NCBI GenBank assembly: GCA_020746875.1
Contig: JAGTJL010000022.1
Location: forward strand, 558,001 to 622,000
Length of the DNA: 64,000 nt
DNA from: Rhexocercosporidium sp. MPI-PUGE-AT-0058
Taxonomy: Eukaryota; Ascomycota; Leotiomycetes; Helotiales
Direction: 5' to 3'
Shown here: one piece after another, positions 1 to 9,499 of the stretch
Position numbering within the stretch: position 1 is the stretch's first letter
Layout of the letters: each line of letters opens with the position of its first letter
The notes under the pieces: generated by a model
The model's database searches: none
Seen by the model: the letters and a program-made list of their open reading frames with translations, nothing else
What the model was told of the DNA's origin: nothing
Made by a program: the position numbers and the translations under genes

Positions 1-242
1 CTCGCTCTTGACACTTCCCAGCGCATCATCACAGGGGTAACCATCACGTCTTCAACCAATATTTGTACAGCTCCCATTCCTGTGACTGTCCCGGGAACAG
101 TGAGAGACACGAAAGGTTTTGTGACAGAACAGTTGAATTCCCAGGATCCCTTGACGATCTGGGTGCCTTTGACAGGAAGCGCTGTGAGCTTGACATTCAA
201 GGTGCCAATTTCGTGGTAGTGAGGAGGCATATGGTAGAGCAT
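1..242 (-). CDS. Partial gene of unknown function at left edge
   Basis: On the minus strand an open frame runs from an ATG at 242 (a second in-frame ATG is at 230) to the window edge without a stop. Its translation begins MLYHMPPHYHEIGTLNVKL and continues with a beta-rich, Val/Thr-rich composition and no visible signal peptide. I do not recognise the family. The plus strand is also open from 1 to 219 (ending ..KVPISW then TAG), so the strand is not certain. I prefer the minus strand because its composition looks more like a folded protein and it has ATG codons. The gene would extend beyond the left edge, so no domain call is possible. Confidence 0.4.
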   Translation of the reverse strand, partial: MLYHMPPHYHEIGTLNVKLTALPVKGTQIVKGSWEFNCSVTKPFVSLTVPGTVTGMGAVQILVEDVMVTPVMMRWEVSRA

Positions 243-885
243 GGCGCTAAGGCATTTGAAATGTTCTAATGTGTAGTTGTACCGTCATTACGCGCTATCT
301 CTGCGTACCGTTTTCGATACCAAATCAAAAACCATGTCGCAGAGAATTCTTAAAGAACAAGACGGAATGTCGATGCTAGAGAGTTGAGGAATGCATCTAT
401 GCCTAGATTTCAGAGGTAGCCTACGAGACCGTTTCAAACCAGAAAAAAGCTTACGACTTTAAGCGAAAAATGAAGCTGTTGATATTCTATTCCAAGTCGA
501 GGAAGTTCACACGAAAAGTGATGGATGCTGCACAGCCTTGACTCTAATTCTTAGCTAGCGCCCCGCTAAAGTCGGGCCGCGCTTATTATACGTAATTGAC
601 GTTTTTATAAAGCAAGCGTTATATTTTCCTTAAGCTTAATTTTTAATAAAAAATACCGAATAGACTTCTTCTTTTACTAATACTTCTCTTAAAAATTATA
701 TTTTCTTTTCTGGAATATTATTAACATACTAATAGAATAAAAGAGTTTCAAAAGTTTTATTATAAAAGTATAATAAATTTAATTAATAATATATTTAAGT
801 TTAAGGATACGTATATTATTACTTTTGCCTTCGAGTCCGATAAATTACATGCGATCTGATAAAAGAATTAGTAACAGAAATCCGG
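243..885. other. Non-coding stretch with AT-rich repeat remnant
   Basis: 243-540 has ordinary base composition and no convincing frame. From about 545, just after a GC-rich patch (agcgccccgctaaagtcggg at 557-576), the sequence becomes extremely AT-rich to about 880, like the RIP-mutated repeat DNA farther right. No terminal repeats or target duplication could be found, so the repeat type is unknown. Confidence 0.4.
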
Positions 886-1330
886 TTATACCGCGAAGTT
901 ATAATAATTATTATAAGTCTTCGCTGCTTGCAGAAAGCGTATCACGGAGATTTGGCTTATCAGTTCATTCAATTTCCCCTTCCCTCTCTTGGCCCAGTCC
1001 AGAGGGGTCAAACCAGTGGTATCCTGCGAAACCGGCTCAACACAAGCCACGAGCAGCAGCTGTACCACCTTCTCGTGCCACTTCTCTGCCGCTAGAGATA
1101 GCGGTGTCCTTCCATCACAATCCTTAGAATCAGGATTCACGCGATTTGTGTCAAGAAGCAGCGTCACTACCCCTCGTGACCGCTCGCCGAGGCTAACTTC
1201 AATGGCGTCCGTCCCCAGGAATCCTTGTGATTAGGATCGACACCATACGCGGCGAGAAGCAGCTTCACCACTACTTTATGCCCCATCTCTGAGGCTAGGG
1301 ACAATGGTGTTTGACAAATCAGGTTCACAG
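886..1330 (-). pseudogene. Ankyrin-repeat protein relic
   Basis: Minus-strand translation from about 1330 downwards shows successive ankyrin repeats with the typical TPLSLA / GHKVVVKLLL and GRTPLKLASASGHEG signatures, then DGRTPLSLAAEKWHEKVVQL and TPLDWAKRGK. The frame is broken at about 1170-1176: after GHEG the frame hits TAG, and a shift of one base resumes the next repeat (VTLLLDTN..). No start codon or N-terminal effector domain is visible. Upstream (1331-1440) the repeat pattern is further degraded. In fungi such repeats usually sit at the C-end of NACHT or HET-type proteins; nothing here proves which. It borders AT-rich mutated DNA at its 3' side. Confidence 0.75.
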
Positions 1331-1890
1331 GGCTGCGGTCAAATGGTTGGTTCGAGCTCCATTATCGCTGCCGCGAATCCGTTTCCTCGAGTTCGCTCCA
1401 CCCACGCTGGTTGATTGCCGTCAGCAGCCCACACTTCAACAGTCAACACCGCATGGTGGAAGGATACCAGACTGAGTCATATGACAGACAGCCAGAGATA
1501 CTACTGGAGATTCTCCCATGTGGTCTGGATTCACGCATTCTGAGCATTGGGGACATTCATATCCTTGATCAAAACGGTGGGAAAGTGAGAATGGTGTTCG
1601 AAGCATTTGAATTGAACGTCTACCCAATTATAATCCTCCCTCAAGGCCGGTTCCAGCGCAGGATGCAACGTCCACAAGGACTCAGAAAGTGGTTTATTAC
1701 CTGCTGATTGAATACATAAAACAGCTATAAGAGCTGAATAGGTAGGTATTCGAAGAAAAAAACCGACATGACCAAAATTTACTATGTGCACGACATGAAA
1801 ACACTAGATCGTGTGCTAGGCTGTTAGCCAAACATCAAAGCAGAAATTAAGCTCATTCTGCGTCACCAAACAGTTATGGGGGACTTCTAA
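1331..1890. other. Intergenic, possible upstream remnant of the ankyrin gene
   Basis: No continuous frame of convincing composition. The minus strand has short open stretches (1531-1791) that could be decayed upstream coding sequence of the ankyrin relic, but no domain is recognisable. It also holds the 3' flank of the SGNH-hydrolase gene. Confidence 0.35.
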
Positions 1891-4347
1891 CTATCGAGTT
1901 GAAATAGAGCTGTTGCTCCCAAGACCAGCATCAGCAGCAGCACGAGTCGCCTGCATTGCACTCCACAGACTTTGAAGCTGCACGTGGTCTGCCATATTTG
2001 TGCCGTTGACCGGCGCGGTAGTGTTCGATATGAATGTGATGTTGCTTGCATCGGCTGGAAGTTCACTTCGGGTTCGTTTACTCCAGCCAGGGGCCACAGG
2101 AGGAGTTGCACAACTCAAGTGATCACTCTCCAAATTGCCGTTGTAAGCTGCTATGCAGAACTCATAGTTCCACGTACCTGGATACAACCAACCGACATCT
2201 TGCGATGTCAATGTGGTGGTGCCAGAGAGTGTGAATTTACCCGAGGGAAGTGCTCGGCCGTAAATAGCATATCCTGTCGCTCCGCTCGAGCTTGACCACG
2301 TGAGATGAGCTGTTGTTGGATCCACGTTTGAGGCACTGAATCCTGAGGGTGCAGCCGGAGTTCCGGCCCCAATTGTAACTTGTCTGGCACCTGCTGGTAC
2401 GCCTCCTGCAGGGCCACCATCGAGATTCACCCATGTCGCCACCCAAATCGCGTACCGGTGTCCATTTAGCAGGCCGCCAATGGTGGTGCTTGTACCAGCT
2501 GCGGCATACCCTCCAGTCCAGGCACCTGGAATGTCCTGGTCCCAAACGATAACCTCGTACCGATTAATGCTATACCCAGACACCGCATCCCAAGATATCG
2601 CAAATGAATTACCGCCGACGGGTGTAACGTGGATGTTTGACGGTCCTGGAGCAGTTGATGGGTGCGCCACAGTAGAAACCAAGCCTGACCAGGCTGAAAA
2701 GATACTGTCTGTGACTTTTGTACGCACTTGGAACTCCCATTCCTGATCAGGGTATACCCATGTGTACCAAACAACAAAGGTGCTTGAGCCGCCATCCGAC
2801 CACCAAATGTCTAAGCCCTTGATCCGAGCACGGAATTCATAGCCTCTAGCATTCTCGACTAACTCCCAGGCCAGATATATGCCCTCGGGTACTGCTGCGG
2901 CAACCACATTGTTCGGGGTACTGATCGGTCTGTCTGGGATGGTTCCAAACTGCATAGCATCACCCGGGAAGTGCCAGTCTACCTTCAAAGCATTGGCAAA
3001 GGCAATTGCGATAGAGAATTCTCCATGTGCGTCGGGATGCAAGCCATCATATCCATCAGGGCAGATCGAAGGGAAACATCGATAGATTGTTGCAACATCG
3101 ACATAGGTGATAGGAGACTCGTATCGAAACCACTGAGAAAGCTCAGTCTTAAGTAATTTGTTATATTCCAGTGTGTTGTCCACCAAGTCTTGTCGGCCTC
3201 CGATAAACGAACGTTGCACTACGTTTCCAAATAGAATTTTGACATTCGGATTACCCTGACGTGCATTTCCGACCAGATCTCCCATGACGCCGACCAAGCC
3301 TCCTGGCGAAGTAAACAACCATCCTAGATCATTGAAGCCCAGTAATATCAAGATATAATCCGGTTGGTACGTTGAAACCCAGTCTTTAATTGTCTCCCTG
3401 GTCTGCACAGCTTGTCGGCCCCAATACGAAGCATGACCAGTAGCAGCAAAAGAACCCGGCACCCCGTCTGCATACAGGCCAACGATGTCAGGATATGTCG
3501 TTTCAGCCTCGCCAGGGAAGCGCGGTGGACGGGGTCGAGCCTGGCGAGCACTTTGCGGCCCGTGCGTACCAGAATAGGGGCCGACCCAAGTGATCTTGTG
3601 TCCTTGCGAACTCACTATAAATCCAGATTAGATACCTCCATTACAGTTTGTAGATAACTTCAACTGCTACTCACACCAGTCAGCAAGGCGCCAACGCCAG
3701 GTCCAGTCGCCCTCCGCACCATGCGAAATTGAATCTCCCACTACCATCATCTTAGCTGTAATCGGGGGCGGCTGCGGGGGCGTCGGCGGTGGCGTCGGTG
3801 GTGGCGTCGTTACCACATCCCAGTTGCAAACCAGCTGTGAAATACCCCTACGCGAGAATATTACAGCTGAGAACGAGCACAAGTAGTCGTCCGAATCATC
3901 CTGTACACAAGTTCCTTTTCGAACGTCATTAACATCAACAAAAATGCCTCCGCGATCACGGTACCATGCTAAAGTAATGGTTAGCCAGGACTTAACAGCC
4001 ACCAAAAGAAAACACTACTAACTGTGATGGCCCCAATCGCCACCCTTATCATACCATTCAAACTGGTCAATAGGCTGTCCTCTGGTCTCGCCTAATGGCG
4101 AGCTACAGCCATCACATCTAGCAGAATCTGCAGGAACTTCATTGACATCTTCTGCATCAAGGAACGTAATTAGTTCTATGTCATTACAAGATGGTGGTCC
4201 ATTGTAAAACTTGTAGTAGTTGTCTCCAACGGTTGTGTCATCTGTTAAATCTCGGTTGTTTTCGGCGTAGATATACCAGCCGGCGCAGATAGGAGAAAGG
4301 TAAAGTATAGTTGCAAGACCTGTGAAAGATACAGGATAGAAACGCAT
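1891..4347 (-). CDS. Secreted SGNH/GDSL hydrolase with fibronectin type III repeats
   Basis: Three exons, complement(1891..3614, 3675..3968, 4023..4347), 780 aa; both introns are GT..AG and the second-exon acceptor has a CTAAC branch site. The ATG at 4347 gives a hydrophobic signal peptide (about residues 1-22, ending ICAG). Residues 23-160 form a Cys-containing N-terminal module I do not recognise, followed by a Pro/Thr linker (TTPPPTPPPTPP). The SGNH domain follows: block I GDS (Ser about 188), block III GFND (Asn about 301), block V DGLH (Asp 396, His 399). Three FN3-like repeats occupy about 442-530, 530-625 and 627-720. The catalytic core resembles CE3 acetylxylan esterases, so carbohydrate deacetylation outside the cell is likely but inferred. 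The C-terminus is Ser/Asn-rich with N-glycosylation sequons. Next to a 30-kb transposon island yet the frame is intact. Confidence 0.88.
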
Positions 4348-4443
4348 TTTTGATGCCTTTGATAGCTTTGGAGGGAAAATGCAGCTACTAAAGTACGAAT
4401 GTAACTTATAGATTCTACTATCCTGTGGCTTGGGCATTGTCAT

Positions 4444-4454
4444 ACATATATACT
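4444..4454 (-). promoter_or_regulatory. TATA-like box of the SGNH-hydrolase gene
   Basis: The minus strand reads AGTATATATGT about 100 nt upstream of the start codon at 4347, a normal distance for a fungal TATA box. Position and sequence only; no expression evidence. Confidence 0.4.
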
Positions 4455-4553
4455 ATTTGACGATCATGCAAAGTCACTCTCGCAGCTTGTCGTGGATGAT
4501 TCGATTAATCAAGCGAGACTGTCTGACTGTTTCTAAGTCAAGGGTCGCGATAG

Positions 4554-4710
4554 GGCTCGTACTCTAATCCTAGTATCGATCAATCATTCTTCTTAACTGA
4601 CGTTAAATCAGGCTCGTACTCTTATCCCGGTAACAACTAGTCGTTTTGCTTGCTGACGTAAAATAAGACTCGCATTCTAATGCCGGTATCAACCAATCGG
4701 TCAACTTTCG
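4554..4710. repeat. Imperfect ~57-bp tandem repeat with TGACGT boxes
   Basis: Three diverged units begin at 4554 (ggctcgtactctaatcc), 4611 (ggctcgtactcttatcc) and 4667 (gactcgcattctaatgcc), so the period is 56-57 bp. The first two units end in CTGACGTTAAAT and CTGACGTAAAAT, which contain the TGACGT core used by bZIP/CREB-type factors. The array lies 200-360 bp upstream of the SGNH-hydrolase start and before the AT-rich island begins. Confidence 0.6.
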
Positions 4711-4720
4711 TTTGGCTCAT

Positions 4721-5398
4721 TTTCGTACCCGTCTACAGTAGGGTCAATGAACAAGATAGCACAATCCCATCGATATCAAACGCGGAGAAGTGTTAACTTC
4801 CTCGGTTTTAACAATACTAGAAAGTTAATTATAATTTCTTTTATTCGTGGAGGTATTCAGTTATCGAAGGATAGAGGGATATATTTGCAGAAAATATAAA
4901 GATAAATAAGTATTATACACAAGCTTATTTTAATTTAATGTTTGCTTACAGTACGTCATAAATCAGATAATTATTATTAAGCACTTTCAATTTTACATTC
5001 GTGTTCGTGGAGTTCCTGATATTAAGCTTAACGTCAGGTAAGTTATTAGGGCTATAGGTCTCGAATCGTTCTTGTCGATGATAGCGGTAAAGCTCTTAAG
5101 AAGTAACAAGAAGAAGTTATTATTAGGCATTGCTTTAATTAGGAATCCGGTTGCCTTGCTTCTTAATAAGCTAACCTCTGGTATAAATACGGTAATTAAG
5201 CGGATGATATGAAAAACACTTGCAGCTATTATACTTAGCCGATTACTACTACCTACGACGCATAATATAGAAAAGTTAGATACTCTTATAAATCGGACTA
5301 AGATAATAACTAAGAGAATACTTACTATAAGAACGACGAACGGACTTCGTCATAAGCGCGGCGTTATATACTACATTCACTTAATAATAAAATCATTA
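4721..5398. other. AT-rich decayed DNA, left shoulder of the transposon island
   Basis: No intact gene. A plus-strand frame from about 5064 to 5400 stays open except for one TGA (near 5211) and is Leu/Ile/Lys-rich, which could be an old RIP-damaged coding relic; no motif is recognisable. It ends where the pogo-type inverted repeat starts at 5399. Confidence 0.4.
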
Positions 5399-5721
5399 AC
5401 GTCCCACCCCACCATTCCGCCCACCCCCCCATTCCGCCACCCCTTTTACACCAAAACTCATTACTTTTAATAATTAATATTTCTATGGTTTATTAATAAA
5501 ATAAGCTAAAACTAAAGATTAACATTATTTTTTATAAGAAATTTCATATTTTATAAGGATATTCATTTTGTATTACGTAATGTTACAAACTAAGTATTTA
5601 AAGGTCTAAGAAATTTCTCTCATATAAATTTAGTGTAAATTTAATTTTTTGTATTTTCTTAATAACTTCCACAACCATTAATATAAATCCTTAAAACTTA
5701 TATATAAGGTGTATTTTATAT

Positions 5722-6001
5722 TGTGGTGGGGTTGACCTCAGAGGCCCATTTGTCACGTGATTGAACTGCATTTTGCTGTATTTAAGATAGCCTTTAAGGC
5801 AACATCCTTTAAGGAAACAACGATTCTTATTACTATAACTTTTTCTTTTTATTTAAATTATATTTTTTCCCTCTTTTAATAAATTATACTTCTTAAATAT
5901 ATAATATCTTTAGTATTCGTTAAATGAGTATTTCTTACGTTTATCTTTTAGCACTTACTTTATTACTTTTTTATTATATACTTAATGTTTTCCTTTTTAT
6001 A
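5722..6001 (+). repeat. 5' LTR of Gypsy-A
   Basis: 280 bp, starting TGTGGTGGGGTTGACC and ending TTTTATA (RIP form of CTCCACA). The first about 100 bp are little mutated, including TGTCACGTGATT with an E-box CACGTG; the rest is heavily AT-shifted relative to the solo LTR at 11613-11893. Confidence 0.85.
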
Positions 6002-7992
6002 TATTTTAATAACTAACGTAAGAAATAAATAAAAAAGTTAAAGTAAAATACGTAAAGAAGCCTAAAGGCCCTTTATATTAATTATAAGGACCGAAACTAA
6101 TAAGTGCTCAAATTAATATAGACTTATTTACTTAAAAATCTCTTAGCCCTTAAAGCAAAACTAAATACGGTACTTCGACAGTCTCTTATAACTTAATGAA
6201 AAGTATAAAAAGTCTAAAGGGAAACTACTTACTTTTAATATAAGAGTATTTAAACTATTAAAAAAGCCAGCTTTAATATATAGAGTATTAATACTAAAAA
6301 GGTCGGACCGAAAATAGCCGGATTACGCTATTAAAAACGCCTTAACCGATATTAAAGTATATTTAATACTTCGGAAAACGAAAAGTAAATTATTTAAAAT
6401 AAATCCGGCAAATTTTAACGTTAATCGTACTTTTAATAGGCGTATTTATTATTCTTTTTCTTTTCTTTTTTCGTTAAGGGCTTATTTTAAGCTAGCGAGA
6501 TAGAGTTTAATAAAAAAGTATACGGAGTTTTATTTTATGCTTTTTTAATTAGTTTTAATTTTAAGTTATTTTACGCCGAAATTAACTTTAATAATAGTAA
6601 AGCTTTAATATTTAACGAGATTTATTTACTTCGCTTAAACTTATACGTTTATTTATTATAAAAATAAAAGGCCTAGATTTCGGCGTCTTTTAGGCTTTAT
6701 TACCTTAGGAGGAGCTTAAAGTTATAAGCTCTTTAACTTAATATTTTACTTATATATTTCCTTTGTTTTCTCGAGCTCGTATATTCTTTTTTCTTTAATA
6801 TAATATATTATATTTTTTACTTTTTTATTAATAATATTAAGCGTATTTACTCTTTATTAAATTATTAATTTTATTAAAAAAAATTAATTATATTTAAAAA
6901 TAATATTAAAAATAACGCCTTTAGCGGCAACTTAAAAGGCAAAGAGCTTAAACGACTTATTAATAACTTCTTTATAACCTAAGGAAGCTCTACGACCCCG
7001 ACTATAGACTATTTTATTATTAAGACTGGCTTTATAAGCTTTATAAGCTCTTTTACCTTCGTGCTTATTAGACCTCTAATAGAGCTTAATATCGCTGGAA
7101 TTACTAGCTCTACTTTATTACAATTACCGGGAATACTTATAAATAATGTTTTAATTATTAATAAGAGAAAAAAGAAAAACAGAGGCGGTAATAACAACTT
7201 ATGACAAAATATATTTAATTATAATTAAAGCAGTAGTTATTTAGAAAGCTTTAGTATAAAAGCTTAGGCCGCTCCTTAAGCTCTACCGGCTTATATAACA
7301 CTTACTCAGCTTATACGCCCTTAATCTATACTGTATTCGCCTCCGAAGTAAGGGGGACTTAATCCCGTTAATATAGGCTATGTAGCACCGCTTTAGGCTT
7401 AAGTCACTTTTACTTAGGCTTTTTAATTAATACGACTTACGCTAAAATAATATAAACTTATTAAAACCTTTATATTATATAAAATAAACGAGGCTTTAAA
7501 TAGTTATTATTATAAACCTACTTTTAATAATATAACGTTTTAATAATTTATATCTTAAGCCGCACGACTTATTATAGACTTTATTAAAGGACCTCCTTAT
7601 TTCGTAATAGCTTAAGCTATATTAACCTTAAGTACCTTTAATTATTTATACTTTGACGAAAATAATATTATTAAGTTTTTTAAGACCTTAAAGTAGCTTT
7701 TTACGGCTCGAGGCATTATAAATAACGCCGAAAAAAAACAGTACGTCGTAGACTATTACACTCTTAAAGTAAGTTAAAATATTAAATAGCTCTCCAACTT
7801 CTTTAATAACACTTATTAAGAGTTAATTAAAGAAGTTATAAGAGAATACTAAACGTTCGACTTTAAGTAATATTATTATACTCTTTAAAACCTAAAGAAA
7901 ATATTTAATAACTTTAAATATATTATAAAAAATGCTTTTAAATTTTAATCTCGACAGTTTCTTCGAGCTTTTAAAGAGGTTAATCGAGCTTA
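6002..7992 (+). pseudogene. Gypsy-A 5' interior and gag, first part
   Basis: AT-rich interior after the 5' LTR. From about 7700 a plus-strand frame with frequent TAA/TAG (typically at Gln positions) reads through to 7992 and then continues in frame at 15942 once the Gypsy-B insertion and one copy of its GCTTA duplication are skipped (..FKEVNRAY then the next part). This restores one gag-like open frame and independently confirms the insertion point. The stretch 6002-7000 has no recognisable domain and may be leader. Confidence 0.6.
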
Positions 7993-8250
7993 TGTAACGA
8001 CACTAGCCAAGAGAGCGGTGTAAGAGGTATATAATAGTACTTTAGCTGAGGCTATCGAGAGTTAATAAGTTTAATATAAAAGAAATAAAAAGATAAAAAA
8101 GAAAAGAGAAAGTAAAAGAAGTATAAGTTTATATATATAAGCTCCTCTGAAACCCTTTTAATATTAATCCGACTCGGTATAACTTAATTACCTCTAAACT
8201 CTTAAATTCCCTAACTCGTTAAGAAGCTCTTAAGTATACTTATTATTATA
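7993..8250 (-). repeat. 3' LTR of Gypsy-B
   Basis: 258 bp; pairs with 15679-15936. Read on the plus strand it starts TGTAACGACACTAGCC; differences from the other LTR are almost all transitions, the RIP pattern. Confidence 0.9.
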
Positions 8251-8689
8251 TTACCTCCCTTTTAAAAGAAAGATTATCCTTGATCTTTAATTAGTTATAG
8301 TTTAGTATTATTATAGTATTAAGGGCTTTTATTTAAGGTTAAGCGAGGTTACGCGAGCGTAAGCGAGGTCCTATATAATAATAAATAATATATTATAAGA
8401 AGACGAGCTTTTATTTATTTAATTAATAAAATAGGCGTCCGAATCTAGTCCGTTACCTATTATATTATATTACCTTAACGCCATCGATTTGTTTATTTAT
8501 ATTAGCGTATATATATATTAAACTTTTTAAAGAGTTAATTCTTTTTCTTTTAATAATATATAATTTTCCGTAAATTACCTTAAATTATCGATTTACGCTA
8601 TGTAATTGCTAATATATATAGTTAATCAATTAAAATAAATAAATAATAATAAATAAGTAAAATCTTATGACTTTTATAATAAAATCCGA

Positions 8690-9468
8690 ATTTTAATTGT
8701 AATAGTGCCTCTTTTAATTTTATTAAGAGCCTTGGCGGCGGCCTACTATAATTACTGCGTGCGCTGCGTGCGCCGGATAGTGAAGGAGCCGGGCTACTCT
8801 TATTACTTTGACAAGAATAGCTTAAAGAAATATATTTATTATATAGTTTAAAAGGGATTTTATTACTTTATAAGTTAAGGTTTAGAAAACCTTTAAAATA
8901 AGTCTAATATTAATACTTTTGACTTTTTAGCTTTTATAGTTTATAAGCCTAAAGTACGACGTATTATTAATAGTTATCGATAATGCGGAAGTCTAAGTTG
9001 CCGCCTCGTCGATTAACGAAGTATTACTTATAGCGACTACGGAGGCGCCTAAGATTATAAAAGAGCTAAGGTTTATAATATTAAAAGAGACTTAGGCTTT
9101 TCGTTATATTATATTTAAGTAATTAAATAACGTTATTATAAGTCGTTAAGTTTATTATAAATAGTATTAATATTTAATACTTAAAGGCTTTATTAAAGTT
9201 TTTGTAAATCCTCGTTACTTTAGTAATTAAAATGGCTCGTCGTAATAATAGTGTTAATAATAGGGAAAGAAAGGAGGATAAAGATAAGGATATAGGTGTG
9301 ACTTGTCGCCGTATACGTTATAGTAGTGTTAAGCGTAAGACGGCTATTACTATTATTAAGAAAAGAAAAAAGAAAAAGAAGTTTAGCCCTTTTTATAAAG
9401 AATTAAATAGCGAGTTAATCGAGCCTTTATCGAGAGAAGAGGAGGACTTCTTTAATAAAGATTAAGAG
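8690..9468 (+). pseudogene. Antisense Cys-rich accessory frame inside Gypsy-B
   Basis: Lies on the strand opposite to Gypsy-B pol, between pol and its 3' LTR. At about 8738-8800 the plus strand encodes CVRCVRRIVKEPG followed by YSYYFDKNSLKKYIYYIV, where several Tyr codons (TAT/TAC) are plausible RIP products of Cys (TGT/TGC). This gives a CxxC-type module like the Cys-rich repeats found in many fungal repeat-associated hypothetical proteins. It is followed by stops at Gln-type codons. A Lys/Arg/Glu-rich open frame of 77 codons ends at 9465 (MARRNNSVNNRERKEDK.., from 9232). Whether 8690-9230 and 9232-9465 are one gene is not shown. Function unknown; a DNA- or RNA-binding role would be a guess. 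Confidence 0.5.
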
Positions 9469-9499
9469 GCCTTGTTTTAGATTAGTTTTAGTAGTCTTT

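Noticed and set aside
1..219. Plus-strand open frame ending ..KVPISW then stop at the left edge
   Set aside because: Open to the edge, but the minus-strand frame over the same bases looks more protein-like and has start codons; kept only as an alternative in the minus-strand entry.
7009..7197. 62-codon Leu/Ile-rich minus-strand frame
   Set aside because: Chance frame in AT-rich Gypsy-A leader, no motif, opposite to the element's coding strand.
7993..8250. Protein-like translation of the 258-bp repeat as a gag fragment
   Set aside because: The same sequence at 15679-15936 with TG..CA ends and GCTTA duplications shows it is an LTR.
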